Shown here in pieces: positions 47,641 through 56,274 of a stretch of 64,000 bases of DNA (position 1 is its first letter; each line of letters opens with the position of its first letter). The notes under the pieces were generated by a model. It had not been told where the DNA came from. It did no database searches and saw only the letters and a list, made by a program, of their open reading frames with translations. The stretch is from Deltaproteobacteria bacterium (GTDB lineage: Bacteria > JADJOY01). The stretch spans positions 62,001-126,000 of the forward strand of contig JADJOY010000017.1 of NCBI GenBank assembly GCA_016713535.1, read 5' to 3'. Both the position numbers and the translations under genes were made by a program.

Positions 47641-48117
47641 TCAGCCGAGGAGCGCGTGAACGAGGCTCGCGGCGGCCATGTACATGACGATCGCCGCGCC
47701 GATCGTCCAGCACGTGGCGCGGGCCTCGTGGGAGCGCGCGGTCACGTAGGCGGCGAAGTGGGCGAGGCGGCTCGCCACGTAGCCGTAGAAGAGCCCGCTC
47801 GCGAGCGCGGCCGACGGCCCGGTCGCGACGTAGATCAGCCCCGCAGCGAGGAACGCCGGGACGTTCTCGAGGTCGTTGTGGTGGATGCGGCGGATCCGCT
47901 CGACGTAGTCGTTGGGCTGGGTCTGGTCGGGGCTCGGGTTGGGGTTGAGTAGCGACTTCCGGGTGTCCTCGGGGCTCCGGTAGCCGCCGTTGACGCGCAT
48001 CATCCGGTACACGGTGAGCCATGCCATCGCGAACATCTTGAGCACCATCAGGCTCGCGGCGATGGCGTACGTGCGGAACACGGGGTTCTCGAGGGTGAAG
48101 GCGGCGGTCGCGGTCAT
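47641..48117 (-). CDS. MAPEG family membrane protein
   Basis: 158 aa with four hydrophobic helices. NPVFRTYAIAASLMVLKMFAM, the conserved loop RIRRIHHNDLENVPAFL and ASRLAHFAAYV match membrane-associated proteins in eicosanoid and glutathione metabolism, close to microsomal glutathione S-transferase 1. The family conjugates glutathione to lipophilic electrophiles or reduces lipid peroxides. Its ATG (48117) overlaps the stop of the regulator-like gene upstream (ATGA), suggesting local regulation. Confidence 0.85.
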   Translation of the reverse strand: MTATAAFTLENPVFRTYAIAASLMVLKMFAMAWLTVYRMMRVNGGYRSPEDTRKSLLNPNPSPDQTQPNDYVERIRRIHHNDLENVPAFLAAGLIYVATGPSAALASGLFYGYVASRLAHFAAYVTARSHEARATCWTIGAAIVMYMAAASLVHALLG

Positions 48118-48903
48118 GCAGGGGCTCCGTCTCCGGTCGCCGCACGGAACACGGCGCCCATCAGGGTGATCAGCTCGTCGTCGGTGTGGATCAGCGGATC
48201 ACCGAACTTCTCGACGAGCGCCTTCATCGCGACGATCCCGATCGCCGCGAGGTGAGCGCAGAACGCCAGCCGGCGCGGGTCGAGGGGAGTGCTCTCGGCG
48301 CGCTTCCGGCGAACCCGCTTCGCGCCGAGCTGCTCGCGCACCTTGCGCTCGGCGCCGCCATAGAGCTTCTCGTTGAGCGGACGGATGCGCGCGAGCTGCG
48401 CGGCTCCGATGAGGGCGCGGGTGTCGTAGACCTGGACCTGCTGCATCACCAGCCGGAAGAGGTCGAGCTCGCGCGCGTAGCGCTCGACGTAGGTGCGGAT
48501 GATCGCCTCCAGCGCGGCGCCGCCCGACGGAGCGGCGTCTACCGCCGCGGCGATCTCGGCGGCGTCGCGCCACCCCGCCTCGAGGAGGGATCTCGAAGAC
48601 GAGCTCCTCCTTGGATGCGAAGTGGTAGAGCAGGCCTTGCTTGGTGACTAGACCGAAACCGCTCATGAAGGTCGCGAGCGCGATGAGCGCCGGCCGAGCG
48701 AGCGCGTCGCGCTGCGAGCCCAGAGCGAAGAGCAGGGCGAAGGCGACGAATAGACCGCCGTACGCGGCGCGCACGATCGCCGTCTCGGTCACCGAGTGAA
48801 GCTCGACCCCGTAGATCCCGAGAACGCGTGCGGGCACGAGCAGATAGCCGAACCCGATGATTCCCACCGCGAGCGCGGCCGTGCGGAGTACCCAGTTCTG
48901 CAT
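48114..48903 (-). pseudogene. chimera of a DUF4345 membrane protein and a TetR-type regulator, frameshifted
   Basis: Residues 1-72 (MQNWVLRTAALAVGIIGFGY, AAYGGLFVAFALLFALG, ALIALATFMSGFG) look like the first part of a DUF4345 membrane protein. In the same frame this turns directly into LVTKQGLLYHFASKEELVFE, the recognition helix of a TetR regulator, with the earlier part of the HTH domain missing. Near 48588 the frame shifts and the TetR ligand domain continues (LLEAGWRDAAEI, VMQQVQVYDTRALIG) to 48114. I infer a deletion that fused two genes, real or assembly-made. The ATGA overlap with the MAPEG gene marks the regulator's natural end. Confidence 0.6.
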
Positions 48904-48991
48904 CGCGGCGAGTCTAGCCCGGACGGGCAGCCGGGGGGGCGTTGGATCGGCCGTGCCGCGGACGCGAGGCCCGTCGACGCGCGCTTACCCA

Positions 48992-49924
48992 TCAAGCCGC
49001 GGCACTTCCCGGTCGTGCCCCGATGGCGGCGCTGACCGCGTCGACGATCGCGCGGTTGGTGCGGCCGTTGATCTCCGCCGCCTCACCGGGCGTGACGGCG
49101 AGCGCTGGGTGCTCGGCCTTCACGAGCACGCCGCGGAGCAACCCCTCGGTTCGCGCGACGGACCAGTCGCCCACGACGTCCATGGCGGCGAGTCGCCCGT
49201 TCGCCGCCGCCACGAACCACCGCACCACCGAAAGCACCTCGTCCAAGGTGAGCCGCCCCGAGTCCCAGTTCACGATGGCATCGTCGGGGCGCATCACGTC
49301 CTTGTCGATGGTGACGTAGAGCGGCACGCGCGCGAGGTCGGCGCGCAAGCCCGCGCACAGCTCGTCGACACGCGAGGGACCGAACGGCTGCTCGGGGGCG
49401 ACGCGCAGCGGCTGGGTCGGCACGGCGGCCCAGTTCCCCTTCGAGAGCCGCTTCACGGCCGGGAACGTGGTGATCTTCCCGGAGCGCAGCGCTCGCCAGG
49501 GCGCGACGTGGCGGAAGCCGTTGTCGAGGTCGAGGTCCGCTCCGACGTGGACGTAGCGCTGCAGGTTGGGGTTCCGGAGTGCATGGTTGACCCACGTTCC
49601 GCAGTGCACGAGCGGAGCGTAGCCCACCCAGTCGGGGTGCTTGTCGATGTGAAGCACGTTGAACGGCTCGCCGAGCTGCTCGAGGAGCGCCACCGTGACG
49701 TGGTGGAAGTCGCCCGAGCCGCAGAACGTGATCGACGGGCCGTCAACGGTCCTGGCGCAGCGCTCGGCGTACGCCGCGGCGAAACGGCGGTAGCGAGGAT
49801 ACGAGGCGCAGATCCGGATCCGCGGCCCCCATTCCTGCATCGGGATCACGACGGGCGCGTGGTGCGCCACCCAGTCACGTTGGCCCGTGACCGCGCCGTC
49901 GAGGTCGAGAATGCGAACGTCCAC
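48992..49924 (-). CDS. ureohydrolase (arginase/agmatinase)-superfamily protein, divergent
   Basis: 310 aa. Three metal-site regions are recognisable: GSGDFHHVTVALL for the first His, LHIDKHPDWVG equivalent to the DAHxD motif, and VTIDKDVMRPDD at the place of SxDxDxxDP, with the last Asp-Pro changed to Arg-Pro. The overall strand order fits arginase-fold enzymes, which hydrolyse guanidino or amide groups with a Mn pair, but the altered third motif makes the substrate uncertain. It is divergent from the aldo-keto reductase gene by 80 bp. Confidence 0.65.
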   Translation of the reverse strand: MDVRILDLDGAVTGQRDWVAHHAPVVIPMQEWGPRIRICASYPRYRRFAAAYAERCARTVDGPSITFCGSGDFHHVTVALLEQLGEPFNVLHIDKHPDWVGYAPLVHCGTWVNHALRNPNLQRYVHVGADLDLDNGFRHVAPWRALRSGKITTFPAVKRLSKGNWAAVPTQPLRVAPEQPFGPSRVDELCAGLRADLARVPLYVTIDKDVMRPDDAIVNWDSGRLTLDEVLSVVRWFVAAANGRLAAMDVVGDWSVARTEGLLRGVLVKAEHPALAVTPGEAAEINGRTNRAIVDAVSAAIGARPGSAAA

Positions 49925-50004
49925 GTTCGGTTCCTCCGCCTCTGAGGATACGCGCGGCCAGCCGCGCCTGGAATCCGCTACGGTGACCCGGAGAGGAGAG
50001 CCCC

Positions 50005-51006
50005 ATGGAATATCGACGACTCGGCCGCACCGGCCTCACCGTGTCCCGCCTCTGTCTGGGTTGCATGAGCTACGGCGACCCCAACGCACGAGTCGAGGGT
50101 TCGCCGCTACGGTGGGAGTGGGCGCTCCGCGAGGAGGACTCGAGGCCTTTCTTCCGCCGCGCGATCGAGTTCGGCATCAATTTCTTCGACACCGCCAACA
50201 TCTACTCGTACGGCGCGAGCGAGGAGATCACCGGGCGCGCGCTGCGCGAGTACGCGCGTCGCGAGGAGGTGGTGATCGCCACCAAGGTGTGGGGTGTCAT
50301 GCGTCCCGGGGCGAACGGTGGCGGGTTGTCGCGGAAGGCGATCCTCCACGAGATCGACGCCAGCCTGAGACGCCTCGGCACCGACTACGTGGACCTCTAC
50401 CAGATCCATCGCTGGGACGACGCGACACCCATCGAGGAGACGATGGACGCACTCCACGACGTGGTGCGCGCCGGCAAGGCGCGCTACCTGGGTGCATCGT
50501 CGATGTGGGCGTGGCAGTTCGCGAAGGCCCAGGCGCTCGCCGAGCGCCACGGGTGGACACGCTTCGTGTCGATGCAGAACCACCTGAACCTCCTCTATCG
50601 CGAGGAGGAGCGCGAGATGCTGCCGCTCTGTCGCGATCAGGGCGTGGGCGTGATCCCGTGGAGCCCGCTCGCGCGTGGGCATCTGGCCAGGCCGCCGGAG
50701 GCAGGCGCCACCAAACGCACGGAGACCGATCGCTTCGCCAAGATCGTCTACGCGGCGCTGCCGGACGCCGACCAGCGGGTCAAGCTGGCGGTCGATCGCG
50801 TCGCGCAGGCGCGTGGGGTGCCGCACGCGCAGGTCGCGCTCGCCTGGCTGCTCCACAAGGACATCGTGACCGCACCGATCGTGGGCGCGACGCGGATGGA
50901 GCACCTCGAGACCGCGGTCGCGGCGCTCGACGTGCGGCTCGACGGCGAGGAAATCGCCATGCTCGAAGCGCCCTACGTGCCGCATCCGGTCGCGGGCTTC
51001 GGCTGA
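50005..51006 (+). CDS. aldo/keto reductase
   Basis: 333-aa NADPH-dependent TIM-barrel oxidoreductase. It begins MEYRRLGRTGLTVSRLCLG. Catalytic residues are Asp and Tyr in FFDTANIYSYGASEE, Lys in VVIATKVW and His in DLYQIHRWD. The cofactor loop is IPWSPLARGHL, and the phosphate-binding region is APIVGATRMEHLE. Length and order fit the AKR YajO/YghZ-like group. A GGAGAGGAGAG sequence precedes the ATG. The substrate is unknown. Confidence 0.93.
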   Translation: MEYRRLGRTGLTVSRLCLGCMSYGDPNARVEGSPLRWEWALREEDSRPFFRRAIEFGINFFDTANIYSYGASEEITGRALREYARREEVVIATKVWGVMRPGANGGGLSRKAILHEIDASLRRLGTDYVDLYQIHRWDDATPIEETMDALHDVVRAGKARYLGASSMWAWQFAKAQALAERHGWTRFVSMQNHLNLLYREEEREMLPLCRDQGVGVIPWSPLARGHLARPPEAGATKRTETDRFAKIVYAALPDADQRVKLAVDRVAQARGVPHAQVALAWLLHKDIVTAPIVGATRMEHLETAVAALDVRLDGEEIAMLEAPYVPHPVAGFG

Positions 51007-51164
51007 GCGCACCGCGCGGCCGCCGCCCGGCGTACGGAAGGCCATTACGACGTCGCGAGGTTGGCGGTCTCGCCGAATGGCGTGAGGCCGCGCGCTCGTG
51101 CTTCCATCCGCGATGAGCCGGCCCGTCGTGGGTCGGCACAACCATCGATTGGGAGGAAGCGAAG

Positions 51165-51452
51165 ATGCGTACCGGTAAGTGGAGTCTCGTGGCGTTCGTC
51201 ACCGCGCTCGTCGTGGCCGGGACGATGGTCGCGTCGTGTGGCGGTGACTCCGACGACGAAGGCGATCTGGTCACGTTCCAGTGCCAGGCGGTCTGTCAGA
51301 CGCCCAGTGGCGTTCTCGGCGGCGACTCGGCCTCGTTCGACGGCAGGGACGAAGACGCCGCCGCGGCGGAGTGTGTGGAGGACCAGTCGAGCGCGGGAAA
51401 TCTGTGCGAGAGCGTGGGCGGTACCTTCGCCGGCCGCTGTAGCTGCTTCTGA
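51165..51452 (+). CDS. small cysteine-rich lipoprotein
   Basis: 95 aa: signal VAFVTALVVAGTMVASC with lipobox VASC, then a short acidic linker (GGDSDDEGD). About 60 residues with six cysteines follow (FQCQAVC, AECVEDQ, NLCESVG, RCSCF), probably three disulfides. A GGGAGGAAG ribosome-binding site lies just upstream. No family is recognised; the arrangement resembles other short disulfide-rich lipoproteins of this bacterial group. Confidence 0.65.
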   Translation: MRTGKWSLVAFVTALVVAGTMVASCGGDSDDEGDLVTFQCQAVCQTPSGVLGGDSASFDGRDEDAAAAECVEDQSSAGNLCESVGGTFAGRCSCF

Positions 51453-51477
51453 CGGCCCCGGGACGAGCGTCGGCCGC

Positions 51478-52389
51478 TCAGCGCTCTCCGATCCACGGCG
51501 CGAGGATGCGCGACGCCACACCGTTCGGCTTGAGCACCGTGGCGGCGAGGATCGCGAGCCCGAGCGGTAGTCCGAGGAGGTAGCTCGCCACGTGGCGCGT
51601 GGTCTCGGCGGGGATCTGGCCGAGCGCGCGTGCCACGTGGTCGCCCACGCCGAGCGCGGCGCCGACGTAGTTGGTGACCACGGCGCAGAAGATCGCCGCG
51701 CCGAGCCCGATGCCGAACACCGCGCCCAGGTAGGACTTGATCCAGGCGGGCAGGTCTCTGGCGAGCTCGACGCGCTTCCCTTCGCCGCGCAGCCCTTCCG
51801 CGTGCCAGCGATACATCAGCACGAAGAAGGGCGGTAGCAGCCACAGCCCGTCCTCGTAGAGCGTCACCGCGACGCCGCTCACGAGGAACCGGAACAGGGC
51901 GCCGAGGGTACCGAGGATCGTCGCACCCGTGCCTGCGCCGGGCGTCCAGGCCGGCGAACCGGCGAGCATGTCTCGATCGTAGAAGAAGCGGTCGAAGCCG
52001 AGCCCGTCCCAGCCGTACACCAGGATGAAGAACATCCCGAAGTAGCCGAGCAGCCAGTTGAGGTTGGCCAGGTAGTAGCGGCGGGCCGCCATCAGCTTCT
52101 GGCCGACCCAGAAGCCGAGCAGTCCTTGCGTCACGTTGGTGATGCCGAAGGCGAGCGTCAGGAACACCGGGATCGACGCGAGACTGTCGGCCGCCTGCAT
52201 CGTCTCCCACGATGGATGACGGAGCAGCAGCAACATGCCGGTGGGTGCCCAGAAGAGGGCCAGGAAGACGGCCGTCGAGAAGCCGTGGCGCGTGTGGAAC
52301 GGCTGCGCCGTCTTGGCGAGCGTGCGGCCCGAAGCCACCGCCAGGCTCGCGCCGAAGCCGTATCCCCAGAACACGTCGACCTGGACCAT
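51478..52389 (-). CDS. polytopic membrane protein of unknown function
   Basis: 303 aa with about seven hydrophobic helices (for example FLALFWAPTGMLLLL, IPVFLTLAFGITNV, LLGYFGMFFILVYGW, LAILAATVL). Conserved-looking polar residues lie in the loops between (NVTQGLLGFWVGQK, YYLANLNWLLG). I do not recognise the family. It converges with the cysteine-rich lipoprotein gene. Confidence 0.65.
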   Translation of the reverse strand: MVQVDVFWGYGFGASLAVASGRTLAKTAQPFHTRHGFSTAVFLALFWAPTGMLLLLRHPSWETMQAADSLASIPVFLTLAFGITNVTQGLLGFWVGQKLMAARRYYLANLNWLLGYFGMFFILVYGWDGLGFDRFFYDRDMLAGSPAWTPGAGTGATILGTLGALFRFLVSGVAVTLYEDGLWLLPPFFVLMYRWHAEGLRGEGKRVELARDLPAWIKSYLGAVFGIGLGAAIFCAVVTNYVGAALGVGDHVARALGQIPAETTRHVASYLLGLPLGLAILAATVLKPNGVASRILAPWIGER

Positions 52390-52431
52390 GTCGATCTCTC
52401 CCCGATCGCCGCCGGCGCCCGGCCTCGCGAC

Positions 52432-52458
52432 GTAGAAGGGCGGGGTTTACCCCCGCCC
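52432..52458. repeat. palindromic repeat (GGGGCGGGG family, variant)
   Basis: GTAGAAGGGCGGGG-TTTAC-CCCCGCCC. It differs from the other copies by an AA insertion before the stem. It lies in the gap between the divergent membrane protein genes. Confidence 0.65.
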
Positions 52459-52569
52459 GCTTCCAGCGCCAACGTCGCCGCCGCGCTCGGCACGGCGCAC
52501 ACCCTCGGCTCCGTCGTCGTGGCCTCGCGCTACAGTGCTCGTCCCCGACCGAACCGGAGGATCCGCACG

Positions 52570-53040
52570 ATGGCGTGGCTCGGCTTTGCACTGCTCACGG
52601 TGTTCACCTGGGGCGTCTACGGCCTGCTGTTGCACACCGGCACGATGGGCATGGCCGACCCGGTGAACGGCCGCTACAAGGCCTTCCTCTTCGTGGGCCT
52701 CGCGTACTTGCTGGTGGCGGTGTTCGCGCCACTGGTCGTGCTCAAGCTGCACCGCGTAGCGCTCGGCAGCCTGCCGACCAACGGCATGGTCTGGTCCACG
52801 ATCGCCGGCGTGGCTGGCGCGATCGGTGCCTTCGGCGTGCTGCTCGCGTTCGGAAACAAGGGAACACCAGCGATGGTGATGTCGATCGTGTTCGCCGGCG
52901 CACCCGTCGTGAACGCCATCGCCTCGATGATCGTGCATCCCCCGGCCGGCGGCGTCGGCGCGATCCGCTGGCCGTTCGCCCTCGGCATCGCCCTCGCCGC
53001 CGCGGGCGGCTGCCTCGTCACCCTCTACAAGCCTGCGTGA
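52570..53040 (+). CDS. EamA/DMT-like small membrane protein
   Basis: 156 aa with five hydrophobic helices. LLTVFTWGVYGLLLHTG, FLFVGLAYLLVAVFAPLVV and MVMSIVFAGAPVVNAIASMI fit half of a drug/metabolite-transporter fold. Single-unit members of this superfamily usually work as dimers. The start at 52570 follows ACCGGAGGATCC. The next gene begins 49 bp downstream on the same strand. The substrate is unknown. Confidence 0.65.
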   Translation: MAWLGFALLTVFTWGVYGLLLHTGTMGMADPVNGRYKAFLFVGLAYLLVAVFAPLVVLKLHRVALGSLPTNGMVWSTIAGVAGAIGAFGVLLAFGNKGTPAMVMSIVFAGAPVVNAIASMIVHPPAGGVGAIRWPFALGIALAAAGGCLVTLYKPA

Positions 53041-53089
53041 CCCGCGGTCTCGTCTCGAGCCCGCGAGCTCGAAAGGGAGCACCCACGTC

Positions 53090-53842
53090 ATGAACCGAAT
53101 CGCCTGGGGTCTGATCGTCGTGGTCGCAGCTTCGATTTCGCCGGCCAGCACGCGCGCAGCCGAGGTGTCGAAGAAGGTCGCGGACACGTGGCCCGCCAAG
53201 TGGTGCCAGGCCCAGCCTGGCGCCACGGCGGATTCGCTCGTGACGCTCATGGGGCCGCCAAGCTGGAAGACGGACGCCACGATGACGTGGGCCGCGCACC
53301 AGCACCAGTTCAACGCCTTCCTCGAGCCGAACGGCACGATCCGGCAGCTCGACATCAACCTCTACCGACTCTCGGACGCCGAGAAAGCGGCGCTAACGTG
53401 CGCCGCCGTGCGGACCAAGAAGTCGGCCGCCACCGCGGCGCCCGGCGCCGCGGCTTCGCCAGACGCCGGACACCCGCCGCTCCCCGCGTGCCAGCTCGTC
53501 ACGGCGAGCGAGATGACGGCGATCCTCGGTGCACCCGTGGCCACCACAGCCGATGGAGACGGCAAGTGCACGTACCAGCCCGGCGATGGGTCGAGCCCCT
53601 ACGTCGAGCTCACGATCGCCCGGGGCGACGGGGAGGTCGCCATGTCGGCGGTCGGCGCGATGGCCAAGCACGAGCCCGGGATCGCGGACCCCTACGCAGG
53701 CCTCGGCGATCAGGCCGCCGCCGTCGGCCCGGCGCTCATGATCCGCACCGGCGAGGACCTCATGACGATCGTGTTCTCGGGCGTCGACGGCGCGCCAGCG
53801 AAGGCCAGGAAGATCTTCGACACGGCAAAAGCGCGGATGTGA
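53090..53842 (+). CDS. secreted protein with DUF3558-like C-terminal domain
   Basis: 250 aa with a signal peptide (GLIVVVAASISPASTRA). The first half (WPAKWCQAQPGATADSLVTLMG, WAAHQHQFNAFLEPNG) resembles SmpA/OmlA-type folds. An Ala/Pro linker leads to CQLVTASEMTAILGAPV and KCTYQPGDGSSPYVELTI, typical of the DUF3558 fold, with one disulfide likely. It is probably periplasmic or surface-associated; function unknown. AAAGGGAGC precedes the ATG. Confidence 0.6.
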   Translation: MNRIAWGLIVVVAASISPASTRAAEVSKKVADTWPAKWCQAQPGATADSLVTLMGPPSWKTDATMTWAAHQHQFNAFLEPNGTIRQLDINLYRLSDAEKAALTCAAVRTKKSAATAAPGAAASPDAGHPPLPACQLVTASEMTAILGAPVATTADGDGKCTYQPGDGSSPYVELTIARGDGEVAMSAVGAMAKHEPGIADPYAGLGDQAAAVGPALMIRTGEDLMTIVFSGVDGAPAKARKIFDTAKARM

Positions 53843-53966
53843 CGCGCGCGCCGACGCGCGGCCATCGAGGTTCTCGAGGGCGTGCGAGCTTCGGCGTCGG
53901 TCGACCGGAGCGGCGCGATCCGTCGCCGCGGGTTCCCGAACGGACGTGGATGCGGAAGCGGGCGCC

Positions 53967-56171
53967 TCAGGCCGCTGGTGAGGCGGTCGATAGCCCGACC
54001 CGCACCCGCGCCGGGACGCTCTTGAACGCCGGGGTCTTCGAGCGTGGGTCGAGCTGGCGCGGCACCAGCGCGTTCGCTTCCGGGTAGTACATTGCGAGAT
54101 TGCCGTCGCGGATGTCGGTGATGGAGGCCTCGACGGTCATCGAGCCGATGGCGGTCTCGACGGTGACGAGGTCGCCCTCCTTCACACCGAGGCGGGCGGC
54201 GTCGGCGGCGGACAGCATGACCACGTTCCTGTGCTTGTTGCCGCGGTAGAGGTCCTCTTCCTCGTAGACCACGGTGTTGAACTGACCCTCGGAGCGCAGC
54301 GTCATCAACCGGAAGTCGCCCTCGGCGAAGGGCAGCTCGGGGAGGGGAGTCACGGCGAAGTGCGCGAGCCCGTCGGGCGTCTCGAACCTGGGCTCGTGGA
54401 AGGTGCGGCCGGCGATCACGAACTCCTTCTTGGTGCGGTCGATCTCGGCGAGCTCGCCGAGGGCGGGCATGACCTTCGCCATCGCCTCGCGGAGTGCCTT
54501 GTGGCTGCGGAGGGCGCTCCAGTCGAACTTCCCCGCGGGCAGGATGCGCTCGGCGAGCGCCGCGAGGATCTCGACCTCGCTACGCATCTCGCCTTCGACG
54601 TTCGGGGTGCCGCCCTCCGAGAGCCGTACGTAGTTGAACATCGATTCCTGGGTGGTCCACTGTGATTCCTCGTCACGGGCCAGCGCGGGCAGCACGATCG
54701 CGGTCTGGCCGCGCCCGTGGACGTGCCCCTCGTTGAGCTTGGTCGTGATCGAGCAGGAGAGCGCGATCCGCCGCATGGCGGCGCCGGCCCACTCGCGGTC
54801 GGGGTTGCTCGCGAACAGGTTGCCGCCGAAGAGCAGTGCGGCGCGGATGCGTCCCTGCTCGGCGGCGACCATCGACGCGTAGGTGTCCTGGCCGGGTTCG
54901 CGCGGCACCGAGATGCCGTAGACCTCCTCGAGCTTGGCCGCGAACGCCTCCTTCACCGTCGGCGACACGCCGCAGGTGCCGACTCCTTGGACGTTCGAGT
55001 GACCGCGGATCGGCACCAGCCCGGCGCCGGGTCGCCCGAGCCAGCCGCGCGCCAGCGCCAGGTTCGCGAGCGCGAGGATGTTGTCGACGCCGTGGACGTG
55101 GTGGGTGAGCCCCATCGCCCACAACATGAGCCCGCGCTTGGCGCCCGCGAGCAACGCGACCGCGGCGTCGATGTCGGCGCGCGAGAGCCCGCTCTCGCGG
55201 ACCAGCACGTCCCAGCTCGTGGCGCGCACGTCGCTCTCGACCGCGTCCCAGCCGGCGGTGTACGCGCCGACGTATTCGCGATCGACGGCGTCCGCTTCGA
55301 TCACGCCCTTGAGCAGCGCCTTCGCGACGGCCACGTCTCCGCCCACGTGCGGCATGAGGTAGAGGTCGGAGATCGTCGAGCCCATGACCAGCGACCACGG
55401 GTCCGAGGGTACGCGGAAGCGAAGCAGGCCGAGCTCCTTGAGCGGGTTGATGACGATCACCTTGCCGCCGCGCCGCCGCAGCTTCATGAGCTCGGTGATG
55501 AGCCGTGGGTGGTTGCTCGCGGGGTTCGCGCCCGCGACCACCGCGATGTCGGCCTTCTCGAGATCGTCGAGGGTCACCGACGCTGTGCCCGAGCCCATGA
55601 TCTGCGAGAGCGCCACGCCCGACGCGGCGTGGCAGTAGAACGAGCAGTTGTGGATGTTGGGCGTGCCGTACGCGCGCGCCACGAGCTGGAGCAGGAATGC
55701 GGCCTCGTTGCTCGAGCGCCCCGACGCGTAGACGAAGGCTTCGTCGCGGGGCGCGTCGCGAAAGGCCACCGCCGTGCGATCGAGCGCCTCGTCCCAGCCG
55801 ATGCGGCGGAAGTGGGTGGCGCCGGGCTCGGCGACGATCGGGAAGGTGAGGCGGCCGAGCCGCTCGAACTCGGCCGAGCTCAGCCGCGCCATGGCGTCGA
55901 TCGAGGTGTGCTGGAAGAAGCTCTCCTCGATCACGCCGGTCATGTCGCTGGCCTGGGCCTGGATCGACTTCTTGCAGACGGACGGGAAGTGCCCCGTCTC
56001 GTTGACCATGCCGCCCGACTGTCCGCCCATGCCGAGCGCGCAGGTCTTGCACGCGTTGCGCGAGCGCAGCCGCTTGTAGAGCTCGACGACCGAGCCGGCC
56101 TCGCGCCCCTTCTGGAAGATGTAGGCGACGGCCTTGAAGCCGCCTCCCGAGGAAACCGTGGGTCGGGTCAT
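53967..56171 (-). CDS. FdhF/YdeP-type molybdopterin oxidoreductase
   Basis: 734 aa. The N-terminal iron-sulfur region is shortened (RNACKTCALGMGGQ), as in YdeP-like enzymes. The bis-MGD domains show NCSFYCHAASG, with a possible Mo-ligand Cys, VAGANPASNHPRL, VINPLKELGL and the C-terminal binding fold DAARLGVKEGDLVTVET. The family oxidises formate or acts on unknown substrates; in E. coli YdeP is linked to acid resistance. No FdhD, beta subunit or cofactor gene is adjacent, so the electron acceptor is unknown. The gene is intact and starts with an ATG at 56171. Confidence 0.88.
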   Translation of the reverse strand: MTRPTVSSGGGFKAVAYIFQKGREAGSVVELYKRLRSRNACKTCALGMGGQSGGMVNETGHFPSVCKKSIQAQASDMTGVIEESFFQHTSIDAMARLSSAEFERLGRLTFPIVAEPGATHFRRIGWDEALDRTAVAFRDAPRDEAFVYASGRSSNEAAFLLQLVARAYGTPNIHNCSFYCHAASGVALSQIMGSGTASVTLDDLEKADIAVVAGANPASNHPRLITELMKLRRRGGKVIVINPLKELGLLRFRVPSDPWSLVMGSTISDLYLMPHVGGDVAVAKALLKGVIEADAVDREYVGAYTAGWDAVESDVRATSWDVLVRESGLSRADIDAAVALLAGAKRGLMLWAMGLTHHVHGVDNILALANLALARGWLGRPGAGLVPIRGHSNVQGVGTCGVSPTVKEAFAAKLEEVYGISVPREPGQDTYASMVAAEQGRIRAALLFGGNLFASNPDREWAGAAMRRIALSCSITTKLNEGHVHGRGQTAIVLPALARDEESQWTTQESMFNYVRLSEGGTPNVEGEMRSEVEILAALAERILPAGKFDWSALRSHKALREAMAKVMPALGELAEIDRTKKEFVIAGRTFHEPRFETPDGLAHFAVTPLPELPFAEGDFRLMTLRSEGQFNTVVYEEEDLYRGNKHRNVVMLSAADAARLGVKEGDLVTVETAIGSMTVEASITDIRDGNLAMYYPEANALVPRQLDPRSKTPAFKSVPARVRVGLSTASPAA

Positions 56172-56274
56172 GGCGAGTCCGGACGACGGGGTCGGCGGGT
56201 GACGAAAGGACTGCGGCGGCCGCGAGGGACCGCGGCCCTCCAGGGGACCGCGGCCCGAGACGGGGCGGCCGCGG
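56172..56274. repeat. GC-rich palindromic repeats between molybdoenzyme and LON-domain genes
   Basis: Contains GGCCGCGAGGGACC-GCGGCCCTCCAGG (56218-56244), an element shared with 47567 and in reverse with 59835. A second GGACCGCGGCCC and GGGCGGCCGCGG follow. Several hairpins are possible; no gene is seen. Confidence 0.6.
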
